A stretch of 8,868 nucleotides of DNA from Fidelibacterota bacterium (GTDB lineage: Bacteria; Fidelibacterota; JAANXI01), in NCBI GenBank assembly GCA_018263365.1, contig JAANXI010000052.1, positions 1 to 8,868 of the forward strand, read 5' to 3'. The first letter of the stretch is position 1, and each line of letters opens with the position of its first letter. Below the pieces are notes generated by a model. It was not told the DNA's origin. It saw only the letters and a list, made by a program, of their open reading frames with translations, and ran no database searches. The position numbers and the translations under genes are program-made. Below are positions 1 to 7,467 of the stretch, one piece after another.

Positions 1-1066
1 TGGGCGTATGCGGGATATTATTTTCGCCGACCAGCACTTCCTTGCCGTCCGTATCTTCCTGCATCAGCCGGATAACGCCCTCAGGCAGCGGCATACCGAG
101 ATTGTTCTCCTCGGAGTTCTCGAATACGATATCTACGCTCACGTTTTCCTGCTCGGCGTTCTGGCGTTCGGAGTGTTCGAACGTATATTTCCGGTCGTAA
201 TTGATTTCCGTCGGATTCCGAAACGCGACCTGCTTGATGGAATTCTGATATAAGGTGGTGGGAAAGTCAATTTCGTAGAGGTGATACTCGAAGATCTCCC
301 GCTCTGAAACTGAAGGTTTCGCCATCGTCACCATTTCAGCCTGCAAAGCAGGTCCACCCCGCCGCCTTTGTTTCGCACGCTGAATGTCACCTGCTACCAG
401 CTTCACTTTTGCCTTTTCAAACGTAGCCCCGGCGTTATTTTCCAGTGTAATCCAGGACGAAAGCACGCCCGATTCGTCATCCTCTTTTAGTTGCAGAATG
501 TATTCCGCTTCCCAGGACATGCCCTCGGTCAGATATGACAATTCAACCGGCGTTGAACCTTTTTTCTGCGACTCGATCACCCATTGGAGCGTCGGCTTCA
601 GAATCAGTCCATCGGGCAACTCCGGAAGGGAGTACTCCAGGATATTTTTTGTCTGTATGAGCCGCAGTGAACCGTCTTCATTCTGGATCATCAAAATCGA
701 ACCGTCTCTGGAAAGTAACTTGCCGGAGATTCCCCCGGTGTTTTCCGTGATGACGCTGATCCGTTCTCCAATATATTTATCGAAAACTTTGCTGGAGTTC
801 ACCAGATCGTACTGAAAATTCTGCTCCTGTAAAGAGAATCCGCCCTTTCCCATGGATGTCAGATGCACTGTCGCCGGCTGAATTCTCGCCGCCACATCAG
901 TAACGGACACTTCCTGCCGCCCTTTTTCCAGTTCCAGCGTCCGCGGCTCCTGCACCAGACCCAGGTTGGAGTTGTAAATGGTGACCGTTGGATTGTCTGC
1001 CGCAACCAGCGAGGTTGCAATGAGCAGAAAAAGTGTACTACGAATCCAGCTGGATAAGTTTTTCAT
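1..1066 (-). CDS. Secreted DUF4139 domain protein (partial, C-terminus beyond the left edge)
   Basis: Translating the minus strand from the ATG at 1064-1066 gives 355 residues with no stop up to the window edge, so the C-terminus is missing. The N-terminus is a signal peptide: Lys/Arg near the start, a hydrophobic stretch at about residues 11-22 and a probable cut after VAA (residue 23), which supports this start. The mature part opens with a beta-rich region (TVTIYNSNLGLVQE, 27-40). The DUF4139 hallmarks follow: GMSWEAEY at 182-189 and the segment at 205-230 with WITLENNAGA and VKLVAGD. These are seen; family membership comes from recognising the pattern. DUF4139 proteins are mostly exported and have no established reaction. 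The start lies inside the 3' end of valS (29-base overlap) with only a weak upstream AG-rich site, so translation is probably coupled to valS. The family call is firm, the function unknown. Confidence 0.88.
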   Translation of the reverse strand, partial: MKNLSSWIRSTLFLLIATSLVAADNPTVTIYNSNLGLVQEPRTLELEKGRQEVSVTDVAARIQPATVHLTSMGKGGFSLQEQNFQYDLVNSSKVFDKYIGERISVITENTGGISGKLLSRDGSILMIQNEDGSLRLIQTKNILEYSLPELPDGLILKPTLQWVIESQKKGSTPVELSYLTEGMSWEAEYILQLKEDDESGVLSSWITLENNAGATFEKAKVKLVAGDIQRAKQRRRGGPALQAEMVTMAKPSVSEREIFEYHLYEIDFPTTLYQNSIKQVAFRNPTEINYDRKYTFEHSERQNAEQENVSVDIVFENSEENNLGMPLPEGVIRLMQEDTDGKEVLVGENNIPHTP

Positions 1067-3695
1067 AGTTGTTTTGGAGTTTTTTGAGTTCTTCCTGATA
1101 GGTTGACTTTTTCTCGCGTTCTTTCGCCACGACATCAGCTGGCGCCTTTTCAACGAAGTTTTCGTTCGCGAGTTTCGATTCCGCCTTACGGAGCCGGCCT
1201 TTTGTATCCTCGATCTCCTTTTCCAGGCGCTCGCGTTCTTTGCCCAGGTCAATGAGATCAGCCAGCGGCATGAAGATTTCCATTTCTCTGACAACCGCGG
1301 TCGCGCTGGAATCAGGCTGATCGACCGACTCCTCGATGGTAATTGTCTCGAGATTGGCCAGGTTAGCGATATAGGAGTTATACGAATTGAGCAGGTCCGC
1401 TTTGCCATCTTTCGCACCGTTGATGAACACTTCCGCATACTTGGAAGGCGGCACGTTCATCTCGCTGCGCATTGTCCGGATCGCAACGATGACATCCTGC
1501 AGCAGATTCATTTCCGATTCCCCATCGTCGTCCATCAGAGACGCTTCGGCAACCGGAAACTCGCTGGTGATGATATCAGGATCGTCATCTAATTTTAGGT
1601 GCTGCCAGATCTCCTCGGTGATAAACGGGATAATCGGATGTAGCAGTTGCAGGGTTTCCCGCAGCACATTCACTGCGATATTCATCGCTGTCGCTCTTGC
1701 GGTTTCATCCTCGCCGTAGAGTCGCGGTTTAATCAGCTCCAGGTACCAATCGCAAAATTCGCCCCAGAAGAATTTGTGCACCGTATCCTGCGCCTCGTGA
1801 ATTTTGAAGTTCTCAAGCGCTTCTTTGTAGCGTTCCGTAACCCGCTGCAGACGCGAAACGATCCACCGATCTGCCAGTTCCCAGCTCTCCCGATCCGGAA
1901 GTTCGTGCGAAATGTCCTCGTCTTCGCGCTGCATTTCCACGAACCGGAAACTGTTCCACAGTTTATTGGAGAAATTTCGGCCGATCTCAAAGTTTTCTTC
2001 AGCCAGATTGATGTCCTGCCCTTCGGTGGAGAGTACAATCAGCGAGTACCGCACCGCATCGGCGGAGAATTCCTCTACCATCTCCAGCGGATCGATGCCG
2101 TTGCCCAGGGATTTGCTCATCTTCCGGCCCTGTGCGTCGCGGATAATGCCGTTGAAGTAAACCGAATCGAAGGGAATATCGTCCATGAATTCCAGCCCGG
2201 CCATAATCATGCGCGCAACCCAGAAAAAGATGATATCCTGTGCGGTTACCAGTGTGTTGGTCGGATAAAAGTACTGCAGTTCCGGCGTCTCCTCAGGCCA
2301 GTCCATAGTGCTGAACGGCCAGAGCCACGAGCTGAACCAGGTGTCCAGCACATCCTCGTCCTGGCGCCACTCGGTGTGGCCGCATTGTTCGCATTCGCTT
2401 GGTATGGACCGTGCAACAACCATGTACCCGCAATCTTTGCAATAGTATGCCGGAATCCGGTGGCCCCACCACAGCTGCCTGGAGATACACCAGTCGCGGA
2501 TATTTTCCAACCAGTGATTGTAGGTTTTCACCCACTTTTCCGGATAAAAATCAATTTTACCGTCATTCACCGCATCGTAGGCAGGTTTTGCCAGCGGCTC
2601 CATTTTCACAAACCACTGATCGGAGATGGACGGCTCCACAATCGTGTGACAGCGGTAGCAATGACCGACCCGGTTTTCGTACTTTTCTGTTTCGACCAGG
2701 AAACCCTGCTCTTCCAAATCCTCCACCAATTTTTCGCGGCACTCAAATCGATCCATGCCTTCGTACGGTCCCGCGTTCTCGTTCATCGTGGCGTCGTCGT
2801 TCAGCACATTGATCTGCGCCAAATCATGCCGGTTGCCCATCTCAAAGTCATTCGGGTCGTGCGCCGGTGTGACCTTTACCATCCCAGTCCCGAACTCCGG
2901 ATCGACGTATTCATCGGCGATAATCGGCATTTCGCGTTCAAGAATCGGCAGAATCACGGTTTTGCCGACCATATCCTTGTTCCGATCGTCGTCCGGATTG
3001 ACCGCAATACCGGTATCGCCCAGCATGGTTTCGGGTCGGGTCGTGGCGACCACGATGTAATCGTCGGAATCTTTAATGGGATACTGGATATGCCAAAGAT
3101 GGCCCTCCTGCTGCTCGTGCTCCACCTCTTCGTCAGAAATTACCGTGGCACAGCGCGGACACCAGTTGACAATGTAGCTGTCTTTGTAAATCAGTCCCTT
3201 TTCGTAGAGGGAGACGAACACATGCGTCACGGCTTCGGAGAGGCCTTCATCAAAGGTAAAACGTTCCCGTTCCCAGTCGCACGAGCAGCCCAGTTTTTTC
3301 AGCTGATTGACAATTTCTCCCCGACGGTCTTCCGACCACTGCCAGGCCGTCTTCACAAATTCTTCGCGACCGACATCATGGCGGGTTTTGCCCTCTTTGA
3401 GCAGTTCGCGCTCCACAACATTCTGCGTAGCGATGCCGGCGTGATCGGTTCCCGGCATCCAGAGCGCCTCGTACCCCTGCATCCTGCGCCACCGAATGAG
3501 GATATCCTGAATGGCATTGTTATAGGCGTGGCCCATGTGCAGCACCGCTGTGACGTTCGGCGGCGGAATGACGATAGTGTACGGCTCTTTCTCCTCGTTG
3601 GGTTCAGCGTGAAAGTAGTTGTGTTCCTCCCAGTATTTGTAGAGACGATCCTCTACTTGTTTGGGATCATAAATCTTTGGTATGTCCTGCGTCAT
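1038..3695 (-). CDS. valS: Valine--tRNA ligase (ValRS)
   Basis: This class I aminoacyl-tRNA synthetase charges tRNA-Val with valine in the cytoplasm. All expected parts are visible in 885 residues, a normal length. The N-terminal catalytic fold has PPPNVTAVLHMGH with the HIGH-type motif HMGH at 53-56. Next come the CP1 editing domain with TTRPETM at 218-224 and AHDPND at 278-283, which clears mischarged threonine, and the second catalytic half with KMSKS at 525-529. The helical anticodon-binding domain spans roughly 600-760, and a charged C-terminal coiled-coil arm covers about 811-885. Cysteine pairs at 179/182, 346/349, 419/422 and 435/438 suggest structural zinc sites. The start ATG follows AAAGGA at short spacing. 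The gene is intact and overlaps the next gene by 29 bases. No T-box-like leader is evident in the short upstream spacer. Confidence 0.98.
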   Translation of the reverse strand: MTQDIPKIYDPKQVEDRLYKYWEEHNYFHAEPNEEKEPYTIVIPPPNVTAVLHMGHAYNNAIQDILIRWRRMQGYEALWMPGTDHAGIATQNVVERELLKEGKTRHDVGREEFVKTAWQWSEDRRGEIVNQLKKLGCSCDWERERFTFDEGLSEAVTHVFVSLYEKGLIYKDSYIVNWCPRCATVISDEEVEHEQQEGHLWHIQYPIKDSDDYIVVATTRPETMLGDTGIAVNPDDDRNKDMVGKTVILPILEREMPIIADEYVDPEFGTGMVKVTPAHDPNDFEMGNRHDLAQINVLNDDATMNENAGPYEGMDRFECREKLVEDLEEQGFLVETEKYENRVGHCYRCHTIVEPSISDQWFVKMEPLAKPAYDAVNDGKIDFYPEKWVKTYNHWLENIRDWCISRQLWWGHRIPAYYCKDCGYMVVARSIPSECEQCGHTEWRQDEDVLDTWFSSWLWPFSTMDWPEETPELQYFYPTNTLVTAQDIIFFWVARMIMAGLEFMDDIPFDSVYFNGIIRDAQGRKMSKSLGNGIDPLEMVEEFSADAVRYSLIVLSTEGQDINLAEENFEIGRNFSNKLWNSFRFVEMQREDEDISHELPDRESWELADRWIVSRLQRVTERYKEALENFKIHEAQDTVHKFFWGEFCDWYLELIKPRLYGEDETARATAMNIAVNVLRETLQLLHPIIPFITEEIWQHLKLDDDPDIITSEFPVAEASLMDDDGESEMNLLQDVIVAIRTMRSEMNVPPSKYAEVFINGAKDGKADLLNSYNSYIANLANLETITIEESVDQPDSSATAVVREMEIFMPLADLIDLGKERERLEKEIEDTKGRLRKAESKLANENFVEKAPADVVAKEREKKSTYQEELKKLQNNYEKLIQLDS

Positions 3696-3730
3696 AAGTC
3701 CTTTGTTTGATTAAGATTAAGTCATAAGTC
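3691..3730. repeat. 10-base direct repeat spanning the valS start
   Basis: The 10-mer GTCATAAGTC occurs at 3691-3700 and again at 3721-3730, exactly 30 bases apart. On the minus strand it reads GACTTATGAC. The downstream copy contains the real valS start, and the upstream copy contains a second ATG followed by ACT and TAA. It may be a relic of a small local duplication, or it may give a two-codon upstream reading frame (Met-Thr-stop). Any role in regulation is inference. Confidence 0.55.
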
Positions 3731-3738
3731 GTCAACTC

Positions 3739-3766
3739 GTAGAGACTTGCCATGGCACGTCTCTAC
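3739..3766. repeat. 28-base palindromic repeat element
   Basis: The arms GTAGAGAC and GTCTCTAC enclose the palindromic core TGCCATGGCA, giving a 28-base inverted repeat with a single mismatched pair (T at 3747 against C at 3758). It fills much of the spacer between the cyclic-nucleotide-domain gene and valS. A related half copy sits at 8766-8783. Short palindromes with GTAGAGAC arms resemble dispersed, MITE- or REP-like intergenic repeats known from several bacterial genomes. Neither side is followed by a T-run, so it is not a standard intrinsic terminator, though its transcript could fold into a long hairpin between the two genes. Confidence 0.8.
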
Positions 3767-3783
3767 TACAATATTCATTCTTC

Positions 3784-4311
3784 TCACTGCTCCAATATCA
3801 GCGCCAGCGCAGTGGTTAATTTCACAACATCATTATTCGTTTTCTTCAATCGATCCACCAGCACGCGGGTGATATTTTCGGTGACCTGCAACCCGATGTC
3901 CGGCTGTTCATGCGTGACCCGGAAAAAATCATCCCGGTGAATTTCCGCCAGCAAACACTTGGTCACGGCGCGGATATTCGCGGTTCTGGTGTCCTCTTCA
4001 GCAAAGATTGACATCTCTCCGAAAAATGGGTGCATCCGATGATTCAGCCGGATGATGGCCTTTTCCCGGGAGTCCGGTCCTGGCTTTTTGGTCATCACAA
4101 ATGTCAGGGCCTGCGTCACCTCCACCTCGCCCTCAAGCAGCAGAAACAGCGAATCGCCGGGATCGCCTTCTTTGATAAGAATGTCGCCATCCGTGGCCTC
4201 TTTGTATTGAAATTGGTCGGAAAACAGTCGGATTGCCTCCTCCGGCAATTCGTGAAAAATCTGAAATTCCGCCAGCTGATCCAAATCCGGGGTGTGCGTT
4301 ACCTGTTTCAT
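3784..4311 (-). CDS. Stand-alone cyclic nucleotide-binding domain protein
   Basis: These 175 residues form one cyclic nucleotide-binding (CNB, CRP-type) beta-barrel and a C-terminal helix, with no helix-turn-helix, so it is not a CRP-type transcription factor. Seen features are KEGDPGDSLFLLLEGEVEV at 47-65, typical of the domain's first half, and the phosphate-binding cassette PFFGEMSIF at 96-104 followed by DTRTA at 107-111. These keep the Glu (99) and Arg (109) that normally hold the cyclic phosphate and ribose, so it could bind cAMP or cGMP. A charged insertion lies at about 72-84. No signal peptide or membrane helix is seen. The start ATG overlaps the stop of the potassium channel gene (ATGA, four bases), implying coupled translation and a shared job. 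Inference: it may regulate that channel in trans. A role with another partner cannot be excluded. Confidence 0.9.
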   Translation of the reverse strand: MKQVTHTPDLDQLAEFQIFHELPEEAIRLFSDQFQYKEATDGDILIKEGDPGDSLFLLLEGEVEVTQALTFVMTKKPGPDSREKAIIRLNHRMHPFFGEMSIFAEEDTRTANIRAVTKCLLAEIHRDDFFRVTHEQPDIGLQVTENITRVLVDRLKKTNNDVVKLTTALALILEQ

Positions 4312-5456
4312 TGGCCTATCACGATGATCCAGTCTTTATCCTGTAGCGTGTAATCTTTGGGTGGTTTGACGTTGACTTTCACTAATTGCTCCTTCTCAGG
4401 GCTGTGCCCGGACCCTTCCAGTTTCCGTTTGATAAAGGCATCCAGCGCCGATGTGTCGGACGAGAGAAAATCCATGATGCTGATCGTTTCATCCTCCGCG
4501 TATGTGCCGATGGCAATCTCGTCTTCCTCCTCATAATAATGGCGAAAGACCTCTTCAAAGGGTTTCCCAATCAGGTGTTTGGGCGCTTTCCGGCGATGCA
4601 GATTGCGTTCTGTGCCAGGATCCAACAGTTCCCGCACAGATTGGGGTACACCCGGCTCCACCACGTTCGCAGCCAACAGATAGCCGCCGAATTCATCGCT
4701 AACCACAATCTCATCCACTTCGGCGCGACGCAGATGATTCTGGTTATCCCGATCCTGAAGGAATGCGATCACCCGAATCTGGTTCGAGAGTCCCTTGATA
4801 GCGAGCGTTGTCAACACGGTACGCTCATCGGCCGTTTTGGAATCCACGGCCATCGTATCCGGCACGACTATCACCGCCTGGGCTTTGGTCACATTGGCCC
4901 GTTCCAGGACGACTTCCCTGGTGGAATCACCCCGCACAAAGCTCAGCTCAATGTCCCGGTATTTATATAGGATATCGTTGATCCGCTCTTCCTGCAAATC
5001 GTTGATAAGTATGACCTGTAAGTCACTCATCGGGCGAAGCCGGAACAACGAGTCCAGAATTTTTTCTGCGTGGACATTCCAGCCGCAGATAATAATGTGA
5101 TCGTCAAATTTTATCTGTTCCAAACCTTGTCCCTCGCGAATTTTCTGTGCTACAAAGATAGAAGAAATCGTGGCCGTTAACAACGAAACAAGTGAGACGC
5201 CGGCAAACATCACCAGTACTCCGACAATTCTGCCGCCAAGACTCACCGGCACAGTATCGCCGTAGCCCACAGTGGTAATCGTTACCAGCGCCCACCAGAA
5301 CGCGCTCCAGAGATTGTTAAATCCCTGGGCATTGACTGCGCGTTCGAACGCCAGGGCCAGTGTTCCGCCGACGAACATAATCACGAAGATCCCAAGAAAA
5401 ATCTTGAGAAAGTTGTGATCTTTCAGAACCTGAAAAAACTGGCGGAATCGTTTCAT
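4308..5456 (-). CDS. MthK-like potassium channel with RCK (TrkA-N/TrkA-C) domain
   Basis: This 382-residue protein is a two-transmembrane-helix potassium channel of the inner membrane with a cytoplasmic RCK regulatory domain. Seen: TM1 at about 17-38, pore helix at about 48-60, selectivity filter TTVGYGD at 61-67 and TM2 at about 76-103. A TrkA-N Rossmann-like domain starts at HIIICGWNVHAEKIL (120-134), whose CGWN resembles the CGWS of MthK rather than the GxGxxG of NAD-binding KTN domains. A TrkA-C-like region spans about 290-382 and ends with PPKDYTLQDKDWIIVIG. A stretch at about 322-358 looks like an insertion in this last domain. The positions that bind calcium in MthK (two Glu in AEAE) align here with Phe232 and Gln234, so the ligand may differ. 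A promoter lies about 58 bases upstream, and an AGG stands 8 bases before the ATG. Confidence 0.95.
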   Translation of the reverse strand: MKRFRQFFQVLKDHNFLKIFLGIFVIMFVGGTLALAFERAVNAQGFNNLWSAFWWALVTITTVGYGDTVPVSLGGRIVGVLVMFAGVSLVSLLTATISSIFVAQKIREGQGLEQIKFDDHIIICGWNVHAEKILDSLFRLRPMSDLQVILINDLQEERINDILYKYRDIELSFVRGDSTREVVLERANVTKAQAVIVVPDTMAVDSKTADERTVLTTLAIKGLSNQIRVIAFLQDRDNQNHLRRAEVDEIVVSDEFGGYLLAANVVEPGVPQSVRELLDPGTERNLHRRKAPKHLIGKPFEEVFRHYYEEEDEIAIGTYAEDETISIMDFLSSDTSALDAFIKRKLEGSGHSPEKEQLVKVNVKPPKDYTLQDKDWIIVIGQ

Positions 5457-5513
5457 GAAGTTCGCCTAATAAATCATCCTGGTTTTAATTACGGTGATCC
5501 GGGTGGATTTTTT

Positions 5514-5542
5514 AGTTTACGTCAGCGGTACACAAATGTCAA
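5514..5542 (-). promoter_or_regulatory. Sigma70-type promoter for the channel operon
   Basis: On the minus strand a perfect -35 box TTGACA (5537-5542) is followed by a 17-base spacer and the -10 box TAAACT (5514-5519, four of six consensus bases). Transcription would start near 5507 and give a leader of about 50 nucleotides before the channel ATG at 5456. It lies in the 102-base gap between the AstE-like gene and the channel gene, separating the two operons. It matches the general bacterial consensus rather than the Bacteroidetes TTTG/TAnnTTTG type. Confidence 0.6.
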
Positions 5543-5558
5543 TTCTCCATTGAGCCGG

Positions 5559-6551
5559 TTATTCTTCCAGCTGATCCAGTTCCTCTTCGATCTCCTGGTA
5601 GACCTTGACCTTTGCCACATGGATGGCAGCATCGCCGGCGTTCACCAGCGGCAGATTCGTGTGCCCGATGATAACGCCGTCGAATGGCGATTTCAATTCT
5701 ACAAACGCATTGCCCAGTGGATCAGTGATCGTCGCAATTACCTGATGCTGTTTGACCCGTGCGCCAGCTTTCACCCGTAGATGTAATAAACCGCTCTGTT
5801 TGGCTCGCACCCAGCGGGTTTTCTCGGTCTGTACCGGTTCCGGAGCGCTTGCCTTCGTCCGGCGCAGCATTCCCAAATGGCGCATCACCCGGATAACTCC
5901 TTTCACACCGTACTTAATGACCGGCTCATTAAATCTCAGCGCCTCTCCACCTTCATAGACAATAATCGGCATGTCCATCTCCGCGAGTGTTTCGCGAAGC
6001 GAATTATTGCGCTGTCTGGAATGGACGATAACCGGAGTACCGAACGCTTTTGCCATATCCAGTGTTTCCGGATCATTCAGATTCGCCCGGATCTGCGGGA
6101 GATTATAGCGGTGGACCGCCGCTGTGTGGATGTCAATCCCATGCGTCGCGTTGGAGGCGACCTCCTCGATAAACAGGTGCGCCAACCGGCTGGCGAGCGA
6201 ACCGCGCTTCGAACCGGGGTACGATCTGTTCAGATCCCGGCGATCCGGCAGGTATCTGGAACTGTGAATAAATCCGAACACGTTCACAACCGGTATGGCG
6301 ATCAAGCTCCCCTTTATTTTCTCGAGATGCGTATTCTTCAATAACCGCCGGATCATTTCGACACCGTTGATCTCGTCGCCGTGTTGGGCAGCGCAGATAA
6401 ACAGCTTCGGCCCCGGCTTTTTTCCGCGAACTACCGTGACCGGCATGTACGTCCAGTTATTGGTGTACAGCCGAGCCACCGGCAGATTGATTGTCTTCCG
6501 CTCGCCGGGTGCGATTTCCGTATCACCGATTGTCAGAATATCGTCAGCCAA
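5559..6551 (-). CDS. AstE/aspartoacylase-family zinc hydrolase (succinylglutamate desuccinylase-like)
   Basis: This is a predicted zinc-dependent M14-type amide hydrolase of 330 residues. Seen: the zinc motif HGDE (His57, Glu60), a substrate-binding stretch RRDLNRSYPG at 104-113, the third zinc ligand His142 in GIDIHTA, and a probable catalytic Glu200 in VYEGGEALRF. Residues about 245-315 form a beta-rich C-terminal barrel-like domain with KSPFDGVIIG, as in this subfamily. Relatives cleave N-acyl amino acids such as succinylglutamate or N-acetylaspartate. No other arginine-succinyl pathway genes are in the window, so true AstE activity is doubtful. The gene follows rimK after three bases, suggesting it acts on glutamyl amide bonds made by RimK (inference). 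The start is TTG at 6551, chosen because AAAGG stands seven bases upstream and homology begins soon after. No signal peptide is seen, so it is cytoplasmic. Confidence 0.9.
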   Translation of the reverse strand: MADDILTIGDTEIAPGERKTINLPVARLYTNNWTYMPVTVVRGKKPGPKLFICAAQHGDEINGVEMIRRLLKNTHLEKIKGSLIAIPVVNVFGFIHSSRYLPDRRDLNRSYPGSKRGSLASRLAHLFIEEVASNATHGIDIHTAAVHRYNLPQIRANLNDPETLDMAKAFGTPVIVHSRQRNNSLRETLAEMDMPIIVYEGGEALRFNEPVIKYGVKGVIRVMRHLGMLRRTKASAPEPVQTEKTRWVRAKQSGLLHLRVKAGARVKQHQVIATITDPLGNAFVELKSPFDGVIIGHTNLPLVNAGDAAIHVAKVKVYQEIEEELDQLEE

Positions 6552-6554
6552 GGC

Positions 6555-7460
6555 CTAACCTTTCACTCGATTGGTGGTCTTTCCGGGTTTCGCGTTTTTT
6601 TCCAAAAACCGAATAATCTTGTCAGCGATATCTTTGTCCGTGGCTTTCTCAATGCCTTCCAGTCCCGGCGATGAGTTCACCTCCATCACTACCGGACCGT
6701 GGTTCGACCGGAGCAGATCCACGCCTGCGATTTTCAACCCCATAGTCTTCGCCGCCCGAACCGCCGTGGAGCGCTCTTCCGGGGTGAGTTTCACCGTTTC
6801 AGCTCTGCCGCCCCGATGAATATTGGAACGAAACTCATCACCCTGAGCGATGCGCTTCATGGATGCCACGACTTTATTATCGATGACAAATGCACGGATA
6901 TCTGTTCCTTTGGACTCCTTGATATATTCCTGTACCAGTATATTGGATTTGAGTCCGTAGAATGCCTGTATCACCGATTCGGCGGCTTTTTTCGTCTCCG
7001 CAAGCACGACGCCCATCCCCTGGGTGCCTTCCATCAGCTTGACTATGAGCGGTGCACCACCAACCATTTCAATGAGGTCATCAATGTCGTGGATGTTCCG
7101 CGCAAATCCTGTCACCGGGAGTCCGATGCCCTTCCGGGCGAGCAGTTGGAACACGCGCAGTTTATCTCTGGAGCGGGTAATCGCCTGGGATTCGTTGGCG
7201 CTAAAAACACCCATCACTTCAAATTGCCGGACAATCGCGGTCCCATAAAATGTATGACTCGTGCCGATCCGGGGAATGATGGCATCATACCCGGTCAGAG
7301 CACTCCCCTTATAATGTACGCTCGGCCGGTGGGAGGTGATGTTCATGTAGCATCCCAAATAATTGATGACGCGCATATCGTGATCGCGGCTTTTTCCCGC
7401 CTCGACGAGACGGCTGGTTGAATAGAGACTCGATTTTCGGGAAAGCACACTAATTTTCAT
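6555..7460 (-). CDS. rimK: RimK, ATP-grasp alpha-L-glutamate ligase
   Basis: RimK uses ATP to add glutamate residues to the C-terminus of a protein; in E. coli the target is ribosomal protein S6. This copy has 301 residues, against 300 in E. coli, and is recognisably similar throughout. Seen: the N-terminal domain with YDAIIPRIGTSHTFYG (58-73), the ATP-grasp start RSRDKLRVFQLLARKGIGLP (96-115), Lys141 in IVKLMEGTQGMGVVLAET, the hinge LVQEYIKE (175-182), the RSNIHRGGRA loop (211-220), and the metal ligands Asp248, Glu260 and Asn262 in VMEVNSSPGLEG. All catalytic parts are intact. It sits between a retropepsin-like protease (7 bases upstream) and an AstE-like hydrolase (3 bases downstream), so the three are almost certainly co-transcribed. 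The real substrate here is unknown: S6 is possible, but a different peptide or metabolite cannot be excluded. Confidence 0.95.
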   Translation of the reverse strand: MKISVLSRKSSLYSTSRLVEAGKSRDHDMRVINYLGCYMNITSHRPSVHYKGSALTGYDAIIPRIGTSHTFYGTAIVRQFEVMGVFSANESQAITRSRDKLRVFQLLARKGIGLPVTGFARNIHDIDDLIEMVGGAPLIVKLMEGTQGMGVVLAETKKAAESVIQAFYGLKSNILVQEYIKESKGTDIRAFVIDNKVVASMKRIAQGDEFRSNIHRGGRAETVKLTPEERSTAVRAAKTMGLKIAGVDLLRSNHGPVVMEVNSSPGLEGIEKATDKDIADKIIRFLEKNAKPGKTTNRVKG

Positions 7461-7467
7461 GTATAAT

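Noticed and set aside
384..815. 143-codon open frame on the plus strand
   Set aside because: Shadow of the DUF4139 gene, which reads unbroken on the minus strand from 1066 to the edge.
3639..3656. Inverted repeat GTAGAG...CTCTAC resembling the palindromic element
   Set aside because: It lies within valS and encodes the usual N-terminal VEDRLY of the enzyme. It shares only the outer arms and lacks the CCATGG core, so coincidence is more likely.
1647..3710. 687-codon open frame on the plus strand
   Set aside because: It lies fully antisense to valS, whose every domain is intact. The translation shows no recognisable domain and is a by-product of valS codon use.
3696..3738. valS promoter with TTGACG as -35 box
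   Set aside because: No good -10 box at 16-18 bases; the best matches lie at the wrong spacing, so it was not listed.
4386..4970. 194-codon open frame on the plus strand
   Set aside because: Antisense to the potassium channel RCK region, with no ribosome binding site or family pattern.
5495..5514. Plus-strand hairpin ATCC-GGGT-GGAT followed by a T-run, terminator-like
   Set aside because: The stem has only four pairs and no plus-strand gene exists for it to end.
6699..7421. 240-codon open frame on the plus strand
   Set aside because: Antisense to rimK, which is clearly the real gene.
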